Assembly (NCBI GenBank): GCA_034421995.1 | Contig: DAOUJY010000040.1 | Location: 26,233-90,232, forward strand | Direction: 5' to 3' | Length of the DNA stretch: 64,000 bases | From: Bin87 sp034421995 | GTDB lineage: Bacteria > Chloroflexota > Dehalococcoidia > Lucifugimonadales > UBA3495 | Shown: positions 18,971-27,745 of the stretch, one piece after another | How the letters are laid out: the number at the start of each line of letters is the position of its first letter | How positions within the stretch are numbered: the first letter of the stretch is position 1 | Program-made: the position numbers and the translations under genes | Notes under the pieces: model-generated | Databases searched by the model: none | Seen by the model: only the letters and a program-made list of their open reading frames with translations | What the model was told of the DNA's origin: nothing

Positions 18971-19114
18971 GGTTCAGGTCCTCCGCTTCGGCTCGGTCGG
19001 TATTACGATGCGTTAGCGGCGATGGATTGCAAGACGGTAGTTCAGGTTTGCTGTCGTGGACTTTCAGCGGTGGCGGTGGTGCGATCCTGTTCTAATATAT
19101 CGCACCAACCCTGC

Positions 19115-20515
19115 TTACTTCTGCGCCATCAGGTATTCAACCAAATCGCTGAGTTGAGCCTCGGTGAGATCGGCTCGATGGTCCTGGCGGGTCTGGTAAA
19201 CTTCGGCCAATTCGGACATTCGATTGCCTTGTTTGATCGAATCGGGATCACGGAGCCACTGACGCAGGGTTTCCCGATTGAGGTCCACTAGGCCGGCGCC
19301 GATGGTGGTTCGGTCGCCCAAATCGGTCAGGTTCGGAGCGGCAAACGCCGTGGGAGGTTCGTTGCCCGTGCGGACGTCCAGCAGCCTCTCTTTTGCGGGC
19401 TTGTCCAGCCACTTGGTATATTCGATGAAAGTCTTCATTCGAGCGTGCTGGACACCCTCGCCGGTTTCTGGGTTCACGGTGTCCGGAGCCCCGACTGTGT
19501 GGCAAGTTACACAAGCACCACCACCTTGTTCAGTCCCTTGAAGGAACACCAATTGGCCTCGGGTGGCTTCCGTGGACAGGGGTTCCGCCAGCTCGCCACC
19601 CCAGCCGTTGACCCAGGCCTGGTAATCAATTTCCTCGAGAACGTGTACCCGGAACTTCATCTGGGCGTGGGCGGTGCCGCAGAACTCGGCGCATTGTCCA
19701 TAGTACATCCCGGTCTCTTCGGCCAGGAACCACAGTTTATTAGTGCGCGTGGGAACTACGTCCTGCTTGCCGACCAGTTTGGGAATCCAGAAACTGTGAA
19801 TTACGTCGTCGCTCTTGAGTTCCATGATGACGGGGGTATTGACCGGAACGCGCATTTCATTGGCCGTAGTGACCAGTTCGCATCCCTCCTCACCGGGCAT
19901 ATTGCACACTCCCTCGTTGGGCAGACCGTCTTCATAACGGAATTCCCACCACCATTGATGGCCCACAGCCTCCACGACCAGAGGCTCTTTACCTTCCGCG
20001 CGGGCCAACTTTACCGCTTCGCCCGGTTCCAGTTCGAATAGGACGATTACCGACCAAACACCCAGCCCCAAAATTAGGATGGTGGGCACGATGGTCCAGG
20101 CGATCTCCAGCGGAGTGTGCCCGTGGGTCTGCGGTGGCAGCGGATCACCGGGCTTGCGGCGGAAACGGACGGCGGCGTAGAGCAGGGCGCCCTCCACCAG
20201 CACGAACACCACCACCATCGTCCACAGGAGAACGTTGAACAGCAGGAGCTGCTCGCGCGCTACCGGCCCCTTGGCCCCTTCCAGAGACCAGGGAGTGGGG
20301 GCAAGGATGGACTGGTGGGCGTCAGAGTCGCACCCGACCGCGGCCAGCAACAGCATCACCCCGAGGACCGGCAACATCAGCAGCGGCCACCGGCTGCGCC
20401 GGCGGGCAGGGGCATTGGCCGTAGGGTTCACTGGAGTATCACCGTTTGGTATGGGGCCATGCCCCTTAGTGGAATTGTTAGGTGAGTCTTCCGCAGAGAA
20501 GGGCAGCAGCCCCAT
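19115..20515 (-). CDS. ctaC: cytochrome c oxidase subunit II with C-terminal cytochrome c domain
   Basis: A 466-residue lipoprotein-like subunit II. The order is: a hydrophobic segment ending LLLAAVGCDSD (lipobox-like), two membrane helices, the CuA cupredoxin domain with GQCAEFCGTAHAQM, and a cytochrome c domain with CVTCH and late methionines. The HQWWWEFRY aromatic patch that receives electrons is present. An upstream TTG start in frame was rejected in favour of the ATG. It heads the ctaCDEF cluster, 144 bases before ctaD. Confidence 0.94.
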   Translation of the reverse strand: MGLLPFSAEDSPNNSTKGHGPIPNGDTPVNPTANAPARRRSRWPLLMLPVLGVMLLLAAVGCDSDAHQSILAPTPWSLEGAKGPVAREQLLLFNVLLWTMVVVFVLVEGALLYAAVRFRRKPGDPLPPQTHGHTPLEIAWTIVPTILILGLGVWSVIVLFELEPGEAVKLARAEGKEPLVVEAVGHQWWWEFRYEDGLPNEGVCNMPGEEGCELVTTANEMRVPVNTPVIMELKSDDVIHSFWIPKLVGKQDVVPTRTNKLWFLAEETGMYYGQCAEFCGTAHAQMKFRVHVLEEIDYQAWVNGWGGELAEPLSTEATRGQLVFLQGTEQGGGACVTCHTVGAPDTVNPETGEGVQHARMKTFIEYTKWLDKPAKERLLDVRTGNEPPTAFAAPNLTDLGDRTTIGAGLVDLNRETLRQWLRDPDSIKQGNRMSELAEVYQTRQDHRADLTEAQLSDLVEYLMAQK

Positions 20516-20713
20516 CGTGAACCCCCGGATACTTCGACCGCACTCGGACAAAGTATGTGCAAAATTTCACTAGCGGCGGTAACGATAGCACAAGCGCCTA
20601 TGGCTGTCAATTTGCCTGACGCCTCGGCCGCCGGATTTTGTGGTAGGTTGGCGCCGTCTGCAAGGCAAGCCGGTGGCCTAAAATAGCGTCAACACCGTTA
20701 CACGGGAGGAGCG

Positions 20714-21028
20714 ATGATGATAGTCACCGTGACGCCGGAACTGCGGGCGAGCATCGCCGAGTTCTGCCAAAGAAAGGGCATCGCCAAATTCGCCTTGTTC
20801 GACCCCGACCTGCAAGGCCGCCCCAATCCGCACGTGGATGTCTATGCCCTGGTGGAGTTTGCCCCCGGTGTGCAAGCAACCGATTTTTCGTGGTGGTATG
20901 GGGACTTGGAGGAAGAACTGGAGAAAATCGTCGGCTACCGGACGGGAGTGCGCACGGCGTCGGAGGTACGACGGACACGTTTGGACGACATCGTGGCGGC
21001 TGCGGAAGTGCTGTATGCGTCGGCGTGA
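20714..21028 (+). CDS. mntA: MntA-like nucleotidyltransferase antitoxin, degenerate active site
   Basis: A 104-residue MNT-fold protein paired with a HepT toxin. In active antitoxins the sequence reads GS-x10-DxD; here the same place reads FALFDPDLQGRPNPHVDV, so G and S are D and P, the spacer is two shorter and the first aspartate is histidine. The C-terminal helix with RRTRLDDIVAAAEVLY is normal. It is preceded by GGAGG and a TAAAAT candidate -10 at 20679-20684. It overlaps hepT by 14 bases. It may neutralise HepT by binding alone (inference). Confidence 0.75.
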   Translation: MMIVTVTPELRASIAEFCQRKGIAKFALFDPDLQGRPNPHVDVYALVEFAPGVQATDFSWWYGDLEEELEKIVGYRTGVRTASEVRRTRLDDIVAAAEVLYASA

Positions 21029-21356
21029 CGATGCTGACCGATTGAACGATATGCTCCGCTACGCCGAACTCGCCATCGTTGTGCTGGACGGCGATAGTTT
21101 GGAGCAATTGGAGCAGAATGTAATCAAAAGCGCCGCTTTGTCCAAGTTCGTGGAGAACGTGGGTGAAGCGGCCTACAAGTCAGACCCCGCCGCACTGGCT
21201 CAATACCCGCAAGTCGATTGGCCTCGCTTGATCGGGATGCGGCATCGGCTGGTTCACGAATACTACAACATCCGCCTCGACATCTTGCACGACGCTATCG
21301 TGAATTACCTGCCGGCGCTTATCAGGGACTTAACCGGAATGGGACGGAGCCCCTGA
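21015..21356 (+). CDS. hepT: HepT-like HEPN RNase toxin
   Basis: A 113-residue HEPN-domain protein with the catalytic RX4HXY motif intact as RHRLVHEYY near residue 80, preceded by the typical PQVDWPRLIGM. The helical N-terminus LNDMLRYAELAI is standard for HepT. In studied pairs the tyrosine of RX4HXY is nucleotidylated by MntA to silence the RNase. The start at 21015 overlaps the antitoxin end, the usual arrangement; a later ATG at 21051 is the alternative. Confidence 0.82.
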   Translation: MRRRDDADRLNDMLRYAELAIVVLDGDSLEQLEQNVIKSAALSKFVENVGEAAYKSDPAALAQYPQVDWPRLIGMRHRLVHEYYNIRLDILHDAIVNYLPALIRDLTGMGRSP

Positions 21357-21388
21357 CCAATTCGGGAAACCGGCGCATCAAACTACGC

Positions 21389-22345
21389 TCACGCGACCAC
21401 GCTATCCACCATCACTGCCACGAAAAGCAACGCAAGATAAGCCAGCGAATAGAGATATGCGGCCTTGGCCCGACCTCGCTCGTCGCGCCGCCAGAGCCGC
21501 CACGACAGCCAGATGAACGGCGCTCCCAACGCTGCCGCCGACGCCGAATAGACCCAACCAACCTGCGGAAGCAGGGCGAACATCAACGTCAGCCCGGTCA
21601 GGGCGATGGAATACAGAAAGATATGCAGGGCGGTCTGCCGTCGGGAAGACACCACCGGCAGCATGGGGACGCCGGCACGTTGATAATCCGTTTGAATCAG
21701 CAGGGAAAGCGCCCAGAAATGGGGCGGTGTCCAGAAAAAAACGATGGCGAACAGATAGACCGCCGGCAGATCCAAACTTCCGGTCACCGCGGCCCAACCC
21801 ACCATGGGCGGAATGGCGCCGGCCGCGCCGCCGATCACTATGTTGTTGGGAGTGGTGCGCTTTAACCACATGGTATAGACGAACACGTAGAAAAGGCTGG
21901 CGATTATGGTCAATCCCGCCGCCAGCAGGTTGACCAGCACCGCCAGCAACGCGAAGGAAACCAGGTTCAGCCCGACCCCGAAGGCCAGCGCGTAGCGAGG
22001 GGCTACCCGATCTCCCGCCACCGGACGCCCCTGGGTCCGTCGCATGTCCCGGTCGATGTCCCGGTCCAGAAAGTGATTGACGGCATTTGCGCCGCCGGAG
22101 GCCAGCGCGCCGCCGACCCACACCAAGGCCAGCAGAGTCAGGGATGGCAGGCCCTGTTCCGCCAGGAACATCCCGCCAGCCGCAGTTACCAGCAGCAACG
22201 AGATGATTTTCGGTTTGGTCAGCGCGAGGAAATCTCGCGCTACCGCCAACACGGTCGGGCGGTTGGGCAGGACTGAGGCGCCCCCAACCGGCTCCGGCTC
22301 GGCGGGGTTGGCATCAGGCCCGAATTGCGGCGCGCTACTGGCCAT
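21389..22345 (-). CDS. ctaB: protoheme IX farnesyltransferase (heme O synthase)
   Basis: A 318-residue UbiA-superfamily prenyltransferase that adds a farnesyl group to protoheme IX. The first aspartate motif is NAVNHFLDRDIDRDM with RTQGRPVA after it, and YTMWLKRTTPNNIVIGG is the strongly conserved central sequence. About nine membrane helices are apparent. Its start overlaps the end of ctaA by 11 bases; together they make haem A for the nearby oxidase. Confidence 0.96.
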   Translation of the reverse strand: MASSAPQFGPDANPAEPEPVGGASVLPNRPTVLAVARDFLALTKPKIISLLLVTAAGGMFLAEQGLPSLTLLALVWVGGALASGGANAVNHFLDRDIDRDMRRTQGRPVAGDRVAPRYALAFGVGLNLVSFALLAVLVNLLAAGLTIIASLFYVFVYTMWLKRTTPNNIVIGGAAGAIPPMVGWAAVTGSLDLPAVYLFAIVFFWTPPHFWALSLLIQTDYQRAGVPMLPVVSSRRQTALHIFLYSIALTGLTLMFALLPQVGWVYSASAAALGAPFIWLSWRLWRRDERGRAKAAYLYSLAYLALLFVAVMVDSVVA

Positions 22346-23333
22346 TTCCCTCGGTCGAACCCCCGGAATTACGAGAAGTCGCCAGCGTGTCTCCCCATTT
22401 GGTACGCGCGTTCATGTAGGCGATTATCGCCATCCCGGCCGCCGCCGTCCACACGGCGGTGGCGGCGGTCAGGTGCAACGCCCGCCAATGGGCCTGGAAG
22501 TCCAGCCAGATGGTGGCGGCTCCCACCACAATCTGCGCGACGAAAGCAACCATGGACAGCATCGCCAACCACCACAGCGAGGTCCCTCTGGCTCCGGCGA
22601 CGGCGGAGCGCCACACTGCATAGATCAGCAGCGCGCCCAATGCCAATACCACGTACCGGTGGAACATGTGGACTGCGGTCAGGTGATTCATGGGAAACGC
22701 CTGGCCCTGGCAGAGCGGCCAGGTAACGCAGGCGCCGGTCGCGCCCATGGCCGTGACTACCGCGCCGGAAATTATGACGGCATACACGCCCAGAGCCCCA
22801 GCAATCGCCCAGCGATGGTAACCGTTTCCGGCCACCCCAGAAGATCCGTTTCCGGTTAGGGCGATGGGAGTACGAAACGCGGCGATCATTATAAAAAGGC
22901 ACGTCGCCATCAGCGCCTCGGCGGTGGCCAGGTGCAGCGCGGTGATCTCTCCGGGCAGGTGCGTCAACACCGTCACTCCACCCAGCAAACCCTGGACAAT
23001 CAACATCGGGACGGAAACGGCGGCGGGTATCCAGACCCACCGATCCCGGCGGTAACGCGCCAACGCCACGATAGCGGTGACCAGTACCAACGGACCGACG
23101 ATGACCGACGCCACAAAACGATGCGTGTATTCAATGACGGCGGTATATTCCCACGGTGGCAACACCTTGCCGTAGCAAAGCGGCCAGTCGGGACACCCCA
23201 GGCCGGAGCCGGTGACCCGTACCACACCGCCCAGGATGACCAGCACGAACACCGAGACTACCGTTGCGGTAGCCAGACCCTGCAACCAGGTCAGGCGACG
23301 CCTACCGGGAGTGGTAATGCCGACGGCAGCCAT
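22335..23333 (-). CDS. ctaA: heme A synthase (COX15/CtaA)
   Basis: A 332-residue membrane protein of eight helices that oxidises haem O to haem A. Conserved landmarks are GGVVRVTGSGLGCPDWPLCYG in the first periplasmic loop with its cysteine pair, EYTHRFVASV with the first haem histidines, the HLATAEALMATC segment, the second loop with CVTWPLCQG, and VHMFHRYVV. It is the first gene of the ctaA-ctaB pair. Confidence 0.95.
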   Translation of the reverse strand: MAAVGITTPGRRRLTWLQGLATATVVSVFVLVILGGVVRVTGSGLGCPDWPLCYGKVLPPWEYTAVIEYTHRFVASVIVGPLVLVTAIVALARYRRDRWVWIPAAVSVPMLIVQGLLGGVTVLTHLPGEITALHLATAEALMATCLFIMIAAFRTPIALTGNGSSGVAGNGYHRWAIAGALGVYAVIISGAVVTAMGATGACVTWPLCQGQAFPMNHLTAVHMFHRYVVLALGALLIYAVWRSAVAGARGTSLWWLAMLSMVAFVAQIVVGAATIWLDFQAHWRALHLTAATAVWTAAAGMAIIAYMNARTKWGDTLATSRNSGGSTEGNGQ

Positions 23334-23419
23334 ATACGGTTATCTTGGTGGTCGGCCGCCAAGCGTCTGCTTGCATCGTCAACGGCCATACATTCATCAT
23401 AAAGCACGACCGTCTGTTT

Positions 23420-23428
23420 TGCTACAAT
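23420..23428 (+). promoter_or_regulatory. extended -10 promoter candidate
   Basis: TGCTACAAT matches an extended -10 element (TGn plus TACAAT). It lies about 70 bases before the TTG start proposed for the next gene and downstream of the far upstream ATG, which supports the later start. No good -35 is seen. Confidence 0.4.
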
Positions 23429-23497
23429 CGCCTTCCCTCCTTGGTAGCTCTTCCTCCTTTAACGGTTGCGCATCATCCTAGGACCTCCGGCATCACG

Positions 23498-23893
23498 TTG
23501 TCGAAACCAACAATTATTGCGTTAAGGGCACGCCAATGCCGGCCATGGATCGCGGCGGCGATATTCGCCCTTGTGCTGGCTGGCATCTTGGTTTGTAGCA
23601 GCGAACCGCAACCCGGAGGGCCCGGACATGGTGATGGAGACACGCTGTTTCCAAAACTCCCCAAAGTGACCGGCCACATCGACCGGGTGGACGCCAACCC
23701 CTACAACCCCCGATATTTTCAGACGCTCGAAATCACCGACGCGGACGGCCGAAACTGGCAGTTCCAGTCGGAGGGATGGGTCGGCGTATCGGCGGGCCAT
23801 CTGAAAGACCACCAAATACAGGGGACGCCGATCACGGTGTGGTACGAAAACCGGGACGATGGGAACCTTCTGGCGCGTTTCGTGGGTGATTGA
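23498..23893 (+). CDS. putative lipoprotein or anchored protein with a small beta domain
   Basis: About 131 residues from a TTG start. A hydrophobic segment, WIAAAIFALVLAGILVC, ends in a cysteine and serine, compatible with a lipoprotein signal or a membrane anchor. After a glycine-rich linker the C-terminal 75 residues look like an all-beta barrel (VTGHIDRVDANPYN, then FQSEGWVGVSAGHLK). The frame extends to an ATG at 23345, but that leader is not protein-like. It is divergent from ctaA. Function unknown. Confidence 0.55.
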   Translation: MSKPTIIALRARQCRPWIAAAIFALVLAGILVCSSEPQPGGPGHGDGDTLFPKLPKVTGHIDRVDANPYNPRYFQTLEITDADGRNWQFQSEGWVGVSAGHLKDHQIQGTPITVWYENRDDGNLLARFVGD

Positions 23894-24004
23894 CCGCGTT
23901 CTCACCGGATGGCAGACCGGCGTGGTTGCCCCTGCGCCCTGTCTTGCCCTAAACTGGCGCCCAATTAGCAGTCCCAATCACTCTCCAATACAGGAGGCTT
24001 TCCG

Positions 24005-25330
24005 ATGCCCCTGCCAACGCCGTTGCAAGGTATCCGCGTCGTTGATTTCACCTGGGTGCGAGCCGGGCCGTGGGCGGCCCGCTGGCTGGGCACCCTGGGC
24101 GCCGAGGTCATCAAGGTTGAATGGCCGTTGAACCTCGACACGTTGCGCCAGAACCGTTTCACCGTGCCTCCGGGTGTGGAACCCGGACCCAACTCCACCG
24201 GTCAGTTCGCTGACACCAACGCCAACAAGCGGGGCATCAGCGTCAACACCCGCACCGAAGAAGGTCTGGAGTTGGTCAAGCGCCTGATCTCCGTGTCGGA
24301 CGTCGTGATTGAAAACTTCAGCAGCCGCATCATGCAGCGCTGGGGTCTGGGCTACGAACAGCTGAAAAAAATCCGGCCGGACATCATCTACGTCTCCATG
24401 GCCGGATTCGGACACACTGGACGCTACCACTGGTACGGCACCATGGGGCCGGCGGCCCAGGCGCTCAGCGGTTTGACGCACTCGTCCGGCTTGCCCGGAG
24501 CGCCCCCGGCCGGCTGGGGCTGGTCGTACCTCGACGACACCGGCGGCATGTACGGCGCCATCAGCGCGTTGACGGCCCTGAGGCACCGCTCCGCCACCGG
24601 CAAGGGTCAACACGTTGACCTCTCCCAGATGATTACCGGCATCACCCTGACCGGGCCGGCCCTGCTGGACAAGACCGTGAACGGGCGCAAGGCCCGGCGC
24701 GAGGGGTTCCCGCCCGGCAACCGCACCGTGTGGCCCGGCGCGGAGGTGGTCAACAACTATCGCGGTCCCATCGCCGCGCCCCACAACGCCTACCGCACGT
24801 CGCCGGGAGGCTACAACGACTGGGCAACCATCGCCTGCCTGTCCAACGACGAATGGCATAACCTGGTAAAACTGATGGGCAGCCCCAACTGGGCCGACGA
24901 CCGTTTCGACACCATCGACGGCCGGCTGGAGCACCAGGAGGAGATGGACGAGCACATCGAAAAGTGGACCAAGACCATGGGCAAGTATGAGCTCACCGAA
25001 AAGTGCCAGGCCGCCGGCATCCGCGCCATGGCGGTGCAGAGCAGCCAGGACCGGGTGGATAACGACCCGCAACTGCGGCACCGGGATATGTACGTCCCCA
25101 TGGACCACCCGATGCTTGGCCCCTGGAAGTTCCAGAACGCCCCCTTCAAGATGTCCAAGTCGCCGGCGCGCATCGCCAACCCGCCGCCCATGATCGGTCA
25201 ACACAACCGCGAAGTGCTGGAGGATCTGCTGGGCGTGGCCCACGAGGATTTGCTGGACGGCTACGAAAACGGCGTCTTCTGGCCCACCACCATGGACCGC
25301 TACCCCTACATCGAGGAGGCCCTGCGATGA
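24005..25330 (+). CDS. CaiB/BaiF family III CoA transferase
   Basis: A 441-residue class III CoA transferase, exchanging CoA between organic acids through an aspartyl-CoA intermediate. It opens LQGIRVVDFTWVRAGPWAARWLGTLGAEVIKVE, the standard family start, and NKRGISVNTRTEEGLELVKRL follows as expected. An AGGAGG site lies about 8 bases upstream. The next family member overlaps by four bases, so the two may form a heteromer. Substrate unknown. Confidence 0.92.
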   Translation: MPLPTPLQGIRVVDFTWVRAGPWAARWLGTLGAEVIKVEWPLNLDTLRQNRFTVPPGVEPGPNSTGQFADTNANKRGISVNTRTEEGLELVKRLISVSDVVIENFSSRIMQRWGLGYEQLKKIRPDIIYVSMAGFGHTGRYHWYGTMGPAAQALSGLTHSSGLPGAPPAGWGWSYLDDTGGMYGAISALTALRHRSATGKGQHVDLSQMITGITLTGPALLDKTVNGRKARREGFPPGNRTVWPGAEVVNNYRGPIAAPHNAYRTSPGGYNDWATIACLSNDEWHNLVKLMGSPNWADDRFDTIDGRLEHQEEMDEHIEKWTKTMGKYELTEKCQAAGIRAMAVQSSQDRVDNDPQLRHRDMYVPMDHPMLGPWKFQNAPFKMSKSPARIANPPPMIGQHNREVLEDLLGVAHEDLLDGYENGVFWPTTMDRYPYIEEALR

Positions 25331-26640
25331 CATCCCCCAATGGCAACCCACAGGATGGCGTGGACATCGGTGGGGCCCGTCCCGCCGACCTTGGCCTGCC
25401 CGGAGCCCTCGAGGGCCTGCGGGTGCTGGAAATCTGCGACGAGAAGGGTCAGTTTTGCGGCAAACTGATGGCCGACAACGGCGCCGATCTCATCAAGATT
25501 GAGCCGCCCGGTGGCGAAGCCTGCCGGAATTTCGGCCCCTACCTGGACGACATCCCCCACCGGGAGCGCAGCCTCTCCTTCTGGCACTACAACACCTCCA
25601 AGCGCGGCATCACCCTGAACCTGGAAACGCCACAGGGCCAGGACATCCTCAAGCAGTTGGCAGCAACCGCCGACATCGTGCTGGAAAGCCGCAAGCCCGG
25701 TTACCTGGAATCGCTGGGGTTGGGCTACGTTGCGCTGTCTGCCGACAACCCCGGGCTGATCATGTGCTCGTTGACCCCATACGGCCAGACCGGCCCGTGG
25801 CGGGACTACGTCAGCAGCGACATCACCCAGATGGCCGGCGGCGGACAGATGGCGTCGTCTGGCTACGACGATATTGACGTGCCCAACGCGCCGCCCATCG
25901 CCCCCGGCGGCGGCAACTCCTGGCACATCGGCGCCCACTATGCCTACATCGGTCTCATGGCCGCGCTGTACTACCGCTTCCTCAGCGGCGAAGGCCAGTA
26001 CATCGACGCCTCCATTCACGAAGCCTGCGCCCTGACCACCGAGGGCGCCATCGCCATCTACCTGTCCACCGGCGAGGTGGTGCAGCGTCACACCGGACGC
26101 CACGCCGCGCCCGATATGTCCCCTGCCATCCAGTTCCCCACCGGCGACGGCGGCTGGCTCAACACCACCCGCTCCGGCACCAACCTGACGCCCGCCCGCC
26201 TCAAGCTGCTGGCCGAATGGTTCGACCAGACCGGCATGGCCGAGGATCTGACCGACGAGCGTTACCAGGACCCGGAGGTCATCGCGGCGGAAAACGACCA
26301 CATCGTGAGCGTGATGAAGAACTTCTTCATGAACTCCACCCTGATGGACTCCTTCCACGGCGGCCAGCAGCGGGACTTCCCCTGGGGCGCCATCCGCAGC
26401 ATGGACGAAATCGTCGGCGACGACCACCTGACTGACCGGGAGTTCTTCAAAGAAGTGGAACACCCCGAGCTGGGCCGCGCGTTCACCTACCCCGGCCCCG
26501 CCATGTTGCTCAACGGCTCCCCCTGGCGCATCAGCCGCCGCGCCCCGCTGATCGGCGAGCACAACTCCGAGATCTTGCAGGGCGAGTTGGGATTGACCAA
26601 CTCCCAGATGCTGCTGCTGGCGGAAGGCGGAGTAATTTAG
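25327..26640 (+). CDS. CaiB/BaiF family III CoA transferase (second, overlapping)
   Basis: A 437-residue paralogue of the previous gene, starting inside its stop codon (ATGA). It carries LEGLRVLEICDEKGQFCGKLMADNGADLIKIEPP and SKRGITLNLETPQGQDILK, matching the family. The stretch GEGQYIDASIHEACALTTEGA corresponds to the family's conserved core helix. Two adjacent, non-identical subunits suggest an alpha-beta type transferase as known for some aromatic-acid pathways (inference). Confidence 0.9.
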   Translation: MTSPNGNPQDGVDIGGARPADLGLPGALEGLRVLEICDEKGQFCGKLMADNGADLIKIEPPGGEACRNFGPYLDDIPHRERSLSFWHYNTSKRGITLNLETPQGQDILKQLAATADIVLESRKPGYLESLGLGYVALSADNPGLIMCSLTPYGQTGPWRDYVSSDITQMAGGGQMASSGYDDIDVPNAPPIAPGGGNSWHIGAHYAYIGLMAALYYRFLSGEGQYIDASIHEACALTTEGAIAIYLSTGEVVQRHTGRHAAPDMSPAIQFPTGDGGWLNTTRSGTNLTPARLKLLAEWFDQTGMAEDLTDERYQDPEVIAAENDHIVSVMKNFFMNSTLMDSFHGGQQRDFPWGAIRSMDEIVGDDHLTDREFFKEVEHPELGRAFTYPGPAMLLNGSPWRISRRAPLIGEHNSEILQGELGLTNSQMLLLAEGGVI

Positions 26641-27308
26641 TGAAAGACCGCCGGCACGTTCCACTTTATTCGATACCGGAGTGTGCCCGGTATCTGGGGT
26701 TGCCTGTGCCTACGGTACGGAGTTGGGTAGGCAAGGGCAAAGCCGGGGACGGAAATGAATGCAGGCCGTTGGTCCGACCGGAAGGTTCATATCCAACGGC
26801 CTTGTCATTCACCAACTCAATCGAGTTGCACGTATTGGCCTCGCTGCGCCGCAAACACCGGATCCCATTGCCGGCGGTTCGCTCCGCTGTAGGTTGCCTG
26901 GAAGACGCATGGCAGGACAAGCATCCATTGGCTCGTCGTAAATTTGTGACAAACGGCAGCGAGCTTTTCACTGAGCGTCTGAGTGAAACGTTGAATCTGT
27001 CAGATACGCGAAAATTCGCCATACGAACAGTCATGGAGTCCTATTTGGAGAGGGTCGAATACGATGACGCAGGCAGGGCATATCGGCTCTATCCATACAC
27101 CCGAGGCGACGGTCGCCAAGCGCCGAAGCTAATCGTGATCGATCCCGACGTCTCCTTCGGCAGACCGGTCATCGACGGTACGGGTGTTTGCACTAGAGTG
27201 GTGGCGCAACGCGTAAAGGCTGGCGAGATGATGGCAGACCTTGCGGATGACTATCTGCTGGAACCAGAGCAGATTGAAGAGGCGGTGCGCTACGAGTTGG
27301 CCTGTTGA
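26640..27308 (+). CDS. MerR-like helix-turn-helix plus DUF433 antitoxin
   Basis: A 222-residue protein from a GTG start that shares its first base with the previous stop. The N-terminus, YSIPECARYLGLPVPTVRSW, is a MerR-type winged-helix recognition segment. The C-terminal 70 residues, from VIDPDVSFGRPVIDGTGVCT, are a DUF433 domain found in antitoxins of PIN-like toxins. It overlaps the toxin gene. It likely represses its own promoter and neutralises the toxin. Confidence 0.82.
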   Translation: MKDRRHVPLYSIPECARYLGLPVPTVRSWVGKGKAGDGNECRPLVRPEGSYPTALSFTNSIELHVLASLRRKHRIPLPAVRSAVGCLEDAWQDKHPLARRKFVTNGSELFTERLSETLNLSDTRKFAIRTVMESYLERVEYDDAGRAYRLYPYTRGDGRQAPKLIVIDPDVSFGRPVIDGTGVCTRVVAQRVKAGEMMADLADDYLLEPEQIEEAVRYELAC

Positions 27309-27714
27309 CCTGGTCTTTTTCTCCGACGAAAATCTCGGTCGCAGAGTGTTTCCGGGGCCACTGTTAGCTGCCGGTGTCCCGCTTGAGATTTTCTTCGATC
27401 ACTTTCCCCGTGGGGGCAGTAATCGGGTTCTGGATACGGATTGGATCTCGGAAGTCGCTCGAAGGGGCTGGGTGGCCCTGACCACCGATACCCGACTGCG
27501 TTACATCCCAGAGGAAAGAGACACCATAATGTTGTCCAATGCAGCCGTGATAGCTTCGGTGAGCGGCAGTTCACATGGAGAGAAAGCCGCGATTTTTCTT
27601 GCCTGCCGCGAGATTATCATAGATTTCCTGAGGCTGCATGAACCGCCTTTCATCGCCCGGCTGTACCGGGACCGAATCGAGATGTGGCTGAATCTCGAAA
27701 ACTGGCAGCCGTAG
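27247..27714 (+). CDS. PIN-like (DUF5615-type) toxin
   Basis: A protein of up to 155 residues whose recognisable part begins at FFSDENLGRRVFPGPL, a PIN-like core with acidic residues at DEN, then DTDWISEVARRGW and TTDTRLRY. These acidic groups could bind metal for RNA cleavage. The exact start is unclear: the first 20 codons overlap the antitoxin in another frame, and the true start may be a later non-ATG codon. The partner DUF433 gene is directly upstream. Confidence 0.75.
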   Translation: MTICWNQSRLKRRCATSWPVDLVFFSDENLGRRVFPGPLLAAGVPLEIFFDHFPRGGSNRVLDTDWISEVARRGWVALTTDTRLRYIPEERDTIMLSNAAVIASVSGSSHGEKAAIFLACREIIIDFLRLHEPPFIARLYRDRIEMWLNLENWQP

Positions 27715-27745
27715 CCTGCAATGGACGGACACAATAACCGCGACA

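Noticed and set aside
23978..25351. A 457-residue minus-strand frame antisense to the first CaiB/BaiF gene
   Set aside because: No family pattern, extreme valine/histidine/glycine content typical of antisense frames of third-position-GC-rich genes.
25306..26664. A 452-residue minus-strand frame antisense to the second CaiB/BaiF gene
   Set aside because: Same antisense artefact; the plus-strand gene has clear family motifs.
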